In this document: positions 60,055 through 64,000 of the stretch, piece by piece
Position numbering within the stretch: the stretch's first letter is position 1
Layout: each line of letters begins with the position of its first letter
Source of the DNA: Oscillospiraceae bacterium
GTDB taxonomy: Bacteria; Bacillota; Clostridia; Oscillospirales; Acutalibacteraceae
Direction: 5' to 3'
NCBI GenBank assembly: GCA_003538135.1
Contig: DPOR01000013.1
Span: 92,968-156,967 of the forward strand
Length of the DNA stretch: 64,000 bases
Notes under the pieces: generated by a model
Told to the model about the DNA's origin: nothing
Database searches by the model: none
Seen by the model: the letters and a program-made list of their open reading frames with translations, nothing else
Made by a program: the position numbers and the translations under genes

Positions 60055-61092
60055 ATGAAAAAAGCAACAGCAGTTTTAATGTTCATTCTCATCTTAGCGA
60101 CATTTGCGTTACCCCCGTCGCTTGCTGCGGGTAATATAGTGATTACCCGTCAGCCGCAGAACGGAACCTTCCCGGAAAACAGTGTGGCATCTTGGAGCGT
60201 AGAGGCAGCGGGAGATAATCTTTCCTACCATTGGTTCATCGTGTACAAGGGTGTTACATATGACACCAACAAGTCCTTTGCCGAGGGTCATCCGTGGCAG
60301 GATGGTGTTGTCGGAAGCGGCTACGGCTCGAACGATAAAGGTAATACTTTCTTTATCAACGGTATCGGGAGCGCCCTTGACGGGGCGGAAATCTACTGTA
60401 TCGTCTCGAACAAAACCGGCAGCGTGACCTCGGCGAGGGCTTATATCTCCGTAGGAGGAAGCAAGTCCCCGCCGGAGCTTAAAGTGTCGGCGTCGGTCAG
60501 AGTGGAAAAGGGCAAGGTCCTCAAGCTCTACTGCGACGCCAAGGCATCGGACGGTGACGAGGTTAAGTCATATTTATGGTATGAAACAACTACCGGCAAG
60601 CTCAAGGATATTGTAGCCATAGGCGCGAACGAGGGGTACCCGGAGGAAGATCCTATTCTCGTCTGCGACACGGGAAAGGCCGGGACGCGCTACTATGTCT
60701 GCTATGTTGAGACAAAACTCGGCGGTAAGGCGTATTCGAGCGTCATTCCCGTCACGGTAGTCGAAAAGGCCGCGCCGACACAGAAGCCGACTGCAACACA
60801 GAAGCCTGCTCCGACGCAGAAGCCCGCCCCGGTGACTCCGGGCGCGGATAAAACCTCAGAGGTTCAAAAGACCTCCGAGCCGGACAGCGTTAAGGCGCCG
60901 GACGAAAGCGCAGTCGGTATGGAAACCGATATAGGTGAGCCCGGCTCTGTCGAGTCCACCACGGCCGTGAAGCAGAACAGCACGGGGAAAACACTCTCCG
61001 TGAAGGCGGTTGTCCTGATAGCGATAGCCTGCCTTGCAATAGGCGGCATAATAGCCGGAGTGGCGGTTGCCCTCAGGAAAAAGAAGCAATAG
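60055..61092 (+). CDS. Secreted surface protein with Ig-like repeats and C-terminal anchor
   Basis: About 345 residues. A signal peptide (ending LPPSLA), two Ig-like regions (TRQPQNGTFPENSVASWSVE; LKVSASVRVEKGKVLKLYCD), a Pro/Thr/Lys linker of PTQKPAP repeats (about 245-265), and a final membrane segment followed by RKKKQ. The first domain resembles immunoglobulin-like adhesins. Start ATG 60055 preferred over GTG 60049. Fits the surface part of the operon. Confidence 0.78.
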   Translation: MKKATAVLMFILILATFALPPSLAAGNIVITRQPQNGTFPENSVASWSVEAAGDNLSYHWFIVYKGVTYDTNKSFAEGHPWQDGVVGSGYGSNDKGNTFFINGIGSALDGAEIYCIVSNKTGSVTSARAYISVGGSKSPPELKVSASVRVEKGKVLKLYCDAKASDGDEVKSYLWYETTTGKLKDIVAIGANEGYPEEDPILVCDTGKAGTRYYVCYVETKLGGKAYSSVIPVTVVEKAAPTQKPTATQKPAPTQKPAPVTPGADKTSEVQKTSEPDSVKAPDESAVGMETDIGEPGSVESTTAVKQNSTGKTLSVKAVVLIAIACLAIGGIIAGVAVALRKKKQ

Positions 61093-61114
61093 CATTTGAA
61101 AAAGGAGAGATTAT

Positions 61115-61684
61115 ATGAGTATATTTGATAAGCTTAAGAGCACAGCGCAGCAGGCGGCGACTTCCGCCATACAGTCGATAGGCAATAAGAGAGAGAAGTT
61201 CACCTTCGCTTCTCTGCCCGAGAGCCTTGCCGAAATGCAGGCGCTCCCCGAGGCGAGCCTTGACACACCGTTTAAGACGGCGGCTCTGACCGTCCTTGCC
61301 CTCTGCGCCTATGCGGCGGATAAGAATATCGGCCTTGAGATGCTCAACTGGCTCAGAGGTCCCCGTCCGCTCAACGGTCAGGAGATATCCTTCCTCAACG
61401 ACCGCTTCCGCGACGGCAAGACCTATCTCCCGTTCACCTACTTCGTAGGCGCAACGCCCGACAATAACTACACTCCCTCTCAGCCTTATACAATCATCAT
61501 TGAGAGCAATCACGTATCCGGCGAGGAGAAGGACTACATGAAGCTGTTCATTCCCTGCGGCGGCGCGGACGATCCCCGTCCCATTAAGATGCGCCAGCGC
61601 GGCTCCGACGGCAAGTGGTTCCTGTGGGAGCAGTACCTGCTGACAGGCGTGCGCACCCCGAAGGAAGCCGACCCGTGGGCATAA
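61115..61684 (+). CDS. DUF6935-like protein
   Basis: 189 residues. An amphipathic N-terminus (MSIFDKLKSTAQQAATSAIQ) leads to a domain with LTVLALCAYAADKNIGLEML, QEISFLNDRFRDGKTYLPFT and a final KWFLWEQYLLTGVR. It matches, from memory, the DUF6935 family seen in similar SPFH/TPM loci. There is no signal peptide. ATG 61115 has AAGGAGAG upstream. Function unknown. Confidence 0.68.
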   Translation: MSIFDKLKSTAQQAATSAIQSIGNKREKFTFASLPESLAEMQALPEASLDTPFKTAALTVLALCAYAADKNIGLEMLNWLRGPRPLNGQEISFLNDRFRDGKTYLPFTYFVGATPDNNYTPSQPYTIIIESNHVSGEEKDYMKLFIPCGGADDPRPIKMRQRGSDGKWFLWEQYLLTGVRTPKEADPWA

Positions 61685-61699
61685 CAGGAGGAAAATAAT

Positions 61700-62107
61700 A
61701 TGGATATTTGCGGACTTTGGAAAGTCAGGGAAATGCATTTGGTTACCCCGGACGGCGAGAAAGTCTTTACGGCAGACAGTCCGGTCGATAACGATATGTA
61801 TGCCGAAATCGTCCAGATGTGCAAATATATCATGGAATTTGCACCGGACGGAACGCTCAACACGCTCTTATTCGTGCCCGAAGAGGTGCGCGAAGAGGCG
61901 AAAAAGCAGGGCGCGGACATCCGCGAAAACGGATATGCGGTTTTGGAGAGTACCGTATGGAAGGAAGAAGACGGAAAGTTCTACTATGACACCGGGATTC
62001 AAGGCGAGGTGTTGGGCGAAAAGGTTGATTCCTTTGCGGAGATTTCACTTCTGCCGGATGACTGCCTTCTCTATAACCTCGGCACGATGATACTCGAGCG
62101 TGCGTAA
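61700..62107 (+). CDS. Hypothetical protein of 135 residues, lipocalin-like pattern
   Basis: Begins MDICGLWKVREMHLVTPDGE, and the WKV start with alternating strands (YIMEFAPDGTLNTLLFV, YAVLESTVWKEEDGKFYYD) gives a lipocalin-like pattern. No signal peptide. Family not recognised. ATG 61700 follows AGGAGGAAAATAAT. Last gene of the SPFH operon, with a strong terminator downstream. Confidence 0.68.
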   Translation: MDICGLWKVREMHLVTPDGEKVFTADSPVDNDMYAEIVQMCKYIMEFAPDGTLNTLLFVPEEVREEAKKQGADIRENGYAVLESTVWKEEDGKFYYDTGIQGEVLGEKVDSFAEISLLPDDCLLYNLGTMILERA

Positions 62108-62164
62108 ACTGCGCCCTGCTTTAAAACGGCAGCAAAAAAGAAAATCTTCCGATTAAACGAACTC

Positions 62165-62206
62165 GCCCCGCCGACTGTGGAACCGTCGGCGGGGCAGGAT
62201 TTTTTG
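62165..62206 (+). terminator. Terminator at the end of the SPFH operon
   Basis: 11-bp GC-rich perfect stem (62165-62175 with 62185-62195), then a run of six T. Confidence 0.93.
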
Positions 62207-62227
62207 CCGTCTTTCTGTCTCGATTTC

Positions 62228-62280
62228 TTGACAAGCGTTTACTTGAAGTGTAAAATTAAAATTAAGCAAGGCTTACTTTT
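62228..62280 (+). promoter_or_regulatory. feoAB promoter with operator-like repeat
   Basis: TTGACA (62228-62233), 17 nt, TAAAAT (62251-62256), then an imperfect inverted repeat AAAATTAAGC...GCTTACTTTT (62258-62267 with 62271-62280) over the transcription start. This position fits a metal-dependent repressor of the DtxR or Fur type; the sequence does not decide which. Confidence 0.7.
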
Positions 62281-62292
62281 CGGGAGGATAAT

Positions 62293-62529
62293 ATGACGCT
62301 TAATGAGATGAAAGCAGGGGAGAGCGCGCTCATAACCGCCGTAGGCGGCGAGGGCGCGCTCAGATGCAGATTGCTCGATATGGGGCTCATTCCGCGAACC
62401 CGTGTGACGCTTCAAAAGGTCGCGCCGATGGGCGATCCGATAGAGATAATGGTGCGCGGCTATGAGCTGACGCTCCGCGTTGACGACGCGAAAAAGATAG
62501 AAGTCAGAGCCGAGGAGGACGCAAAATGA
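62293..62529 (+). CDS. feoA: Ferrous iron transport protein A
   Basis: 78 residues, SH3-like fold. It assists FeoB at the inner membrane face. The family features are MKAGESALITAVGGEG, RLLDMGLIPRTRVTLQKVAP and PIEIMVRGYELTLRVDDAKK. ATG 62293 follows GGGAGGATAAT. The stop overlaps feoB (ATGA). Confidence 0.92.
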   Translation: MTLNEMKAGESALITAVGGEGALRCRLLDMGLIPRTRVTLQKVAPMGDPIEIMVRGYELTLRVDDAKKIEVRAEEDAK

Positions 62530-64000
62530 TATTTGCTCTCGTAGGTAATCAAAACTGCGGAAAGACAACTCTCTTTAACGCACTGACAGGCTCTAATCAG
62601 CACGTCGGAAACTTTCCGGGCGTCACAGTCGATCAGAAGATGGGCGCGATAAAAGGCGCAAAGGACAGCTCCGTTGTCGACCTGCCCGGAATATACTCCC
62701 TGCGACCTTATACGCAGGAGGAAATAGTTTCACGCGACTTTATAATCAACCAAAAGCCCGACGGTATCATAAATATAGTCGATGCCACGAATATAGAGAG
62801 AAACCTCTATCTGACTCTGCAATTACTTGAGCTGCGCGTGCCTATGGTGCTCGCGCTCAACATGATGGACGAGGTGCGCTCGAACGGCGGCACGATAAAT
62901 GTCAAGAAGATGAGCGACGCGCTCGGTATTCCCGTCGTGCCGATAAGCGCGGCAAAGGGCGAGGGCGTGTCCGAGCTTGTTGATCAGGCTTTGCAGGTCG
63001 CAAAAAGCAAGACGCTGCCGAAGGTCTGGGACTTCTGCTCGGACGGCTCGCCCGTCCACCGCTGCATCCACGCTATAGTGCATCTTATCGAAGACCACTC
63101 CTCGCGCCTTGACCTGCCGTGCCGCTTCTGCGCGACAAAGCTCATTGAGGGCGGCGACGATATGGCGGACAAGCTCGAACTGGACAGCAACGAGCGCGAT
63201 CTGCTCGACCACTGCATAGTCGAGATGGAGAACGATACCGGGCTTGACAGAAACGCCGCGCTCGCCGAAATGCGCTACGAATTCATAGAAAAAGTAGTCG
63301 AGAGCTCGGTCGTCAAATGCCACGAGAGCAAGGAGCACCGCCGCAGCATGAAGCTCGACCGTGTCCTGACCGGCAAATACACCGCCATTCCCGTGTTCAT
63401 AGGCGTTATGTGTCTCGTGTTTTGGCTGACCTTCAATGTTATAGGCTCCGCCCTCTCCGACTGGCTGAGCATCGGAATAGACAAGCTCACGGGACTTGTT
63501 GACTCGGGTCTGACCGCCTACGGGATAAACCCGGTTATACACAGCCTTATTATCGACGGAATTTTTGCGGGTGTCGGAAGCGTCCTGTCGTTCCTGCCGA
63601 TAATCGTGACTCTTTTCTTCTTCCTGTCCATACTTGAGGACACGGGCTATATGGCGCGAATCGCCTTTGTTATGGACAGACCGCTGAGGAAAATCGGTCT
63701 GTCGGGGCGCAGCTTCGTCCCCATGCTCATCGGCTTCGGCTGCTCCGTCCCCGCGATAATGGCGACCCGCACCGTCTCGTCCGACCGCGACCGCAAGATG
63801 ACGATAATGCTGACCCCGTATATGAGCTGCTCGGCGAAAATTCCGATATATTCGGTCTTTGCGGCGGCATTTTTCCCGGGGAACGGTGCGCTCGTTATGA
63901 TATGCCTGTATTTCTCGGGCATAGTGCTCAGCGTCCTGCTCGCGCTGATACTCAAAAATACCGCCTTCCGCGGCAACCCCGTGCCGTTTGTCATGGAGCT
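62526..64000 (+). CDS. feoB: Ferrous iron transporter B, 3' end cut off by window
   Basis: GTP-dependent Fe(II) transporter. The G1 loop GNQNCGKTT (7-15), G2 FPGVT, G3 DLPGIYSL and G4 NMMD are seen, then the helical G-domain tail and the first membrane helices (about 282 onward) with a gate motif (FGCSVPAIMATRT). At least 491 residues are visible of a usual 650-750, so the gene goes on past 64000. It overlaps feoA by four bases. Controlled by the operator-bearing promoter at 62228. Confidence 0.95.
   Translation, partial: MIFALVGNQNCGKTTLFNALTGSNQHVGNFPGVTVDQKMGAIKGAKDSSVVDLPGIYSLRPYTQEEIVSRDFIINQKPDGIINIVDATNIERNLYLTLQLLELRVPMVLALNMMDEVRSNGGTINVKKMSDALGIPVVPISAAKGEGVSELVDQALQVAKSKTLPKVWDFCSDGSPVHRCIHAIVHLIEDHSSRLDLPCRFCATKLIEGGDDMADKLELDSNERDLLDHCIVEMENDTGLDRNAALAEMRYEFIEKVVESSVVKCHESKEHRRSMKLDRVLTGKYTAIPVFIGVMCLVFWLTFNVIGSALSDWLSIGIDKLTGLVDSGLTAYGINPVIHSLIIDGIFAGVGSVLSFLPIIVTLFFFLSILEDTGYMARIAFVMDRPLRKIGLSGRSFVPMLIGFGCSVPAIMATRTVSSDRDRKMTIMLTPYMSCSAKIPIYSVFAAAFFPGNGALVMICLYFSGIVLSVLLALILKNTAFRGNPVPFVME

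Noticed and set aside
22..64000. CRISPR arrays, rRNA genes or prophage structural genes
   Set aside because: No regular direct repeats with spacers, no 16S/23S/5S sequence and no capsid, tail or terminase genes were seen in the window.

Overview
The window looks like chromosome of a Gram-positive anaerobe of the class Clostridia (Bacillota), probably an Oscillospirales-type gut commensal. The basis is the gene families present (YnbB-like methionine gamma-lyase, DarA, two M42 peptidases, LCP protein, TmcAL next to ackA, BioY, RNHCP protein, FeoAB), strong GGAGG ribosome binding sites, frequent GTG/TTG starts, and a GC-rich core broken by AT-rich islands. The species is inference. Both ends are cut: pcrA enters from the left and feoB leaves on the right.

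Layout. 1-2.74 kb: end of pcrA and a membrane protein. 2.74-5.3 kb: scar of a degraded integrative element with frameshifted fragments and an intact sigma/anti-sigma pair, abutting the stump of a histidine kinase. 5.8-7.2 kb: c-di-AMP receptor and an M20 peptidase. 7.4-20.2 kb: glycan use (GH27, BNR sialidase-like protein, phosphohexomutase, GH2 beta-galactosidase, galactokinase) with a hydroxyacid dehydrogenase, a patatin and a VTT membrane protein. 20.2-28.4 kb: an LCP protein and a tight eight-gene housekeeping operon. 28.5-32.7 kb: polysaccharide genes (ligase/polymerase, UDP-glucose dehydrogenase, fused tyrosine kinase). 32.7-42.7 kb: GH89 with a coupled 56-residue protein, bioY, an operon of ackA, a CBM9-like protein and a sugar kinase, tmcAL, an RNHCP gene with a structured leader, and a GPH sugar symporter. 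42.7-46.7 kb: AT-rich island with a headless serine recombinase and an ECF-sigma cassette carrying a DUF3289-like protein, next to tRNA-Leu. 47.2-62.1 kb: a sensor pseudokinase, histidine kinase and response regulator, then a 5'-nucleotidase, lipoproteins, and a long SPFH/zinc-ribbon/TPM operon. 62.2 kb on: feoAB behind a clear promoter and operator.

How they work together. The glycosidases mostly lack signal peptides, so the cell probably imports short host-type glycans (alpha-Gal, beta-Gal, alpha-GlcNAc, perhaps sialylated) and splits them inside; galactokinase, a hexosamine-kinase-like enzyme and phosphohexomutase then feed glycolysis. This is inference from families.

Most notable signals: (1) two extended -10 promoters, before the 5'-nucleotidase and before the lipoprotein/SPFH region, carry the same 19-bp dyad at the same distance (21 nt) from the -10, which suggests the neighbouring response regulator controls both; (2) the RNHCP gene has a leader with a 12-codon peptide and mutually exclusive hairpins, one of which hides the ribosome binding site; (3) near-ideal palindromic operators sit in the lacZ, sugar-symporter and feo promoters.
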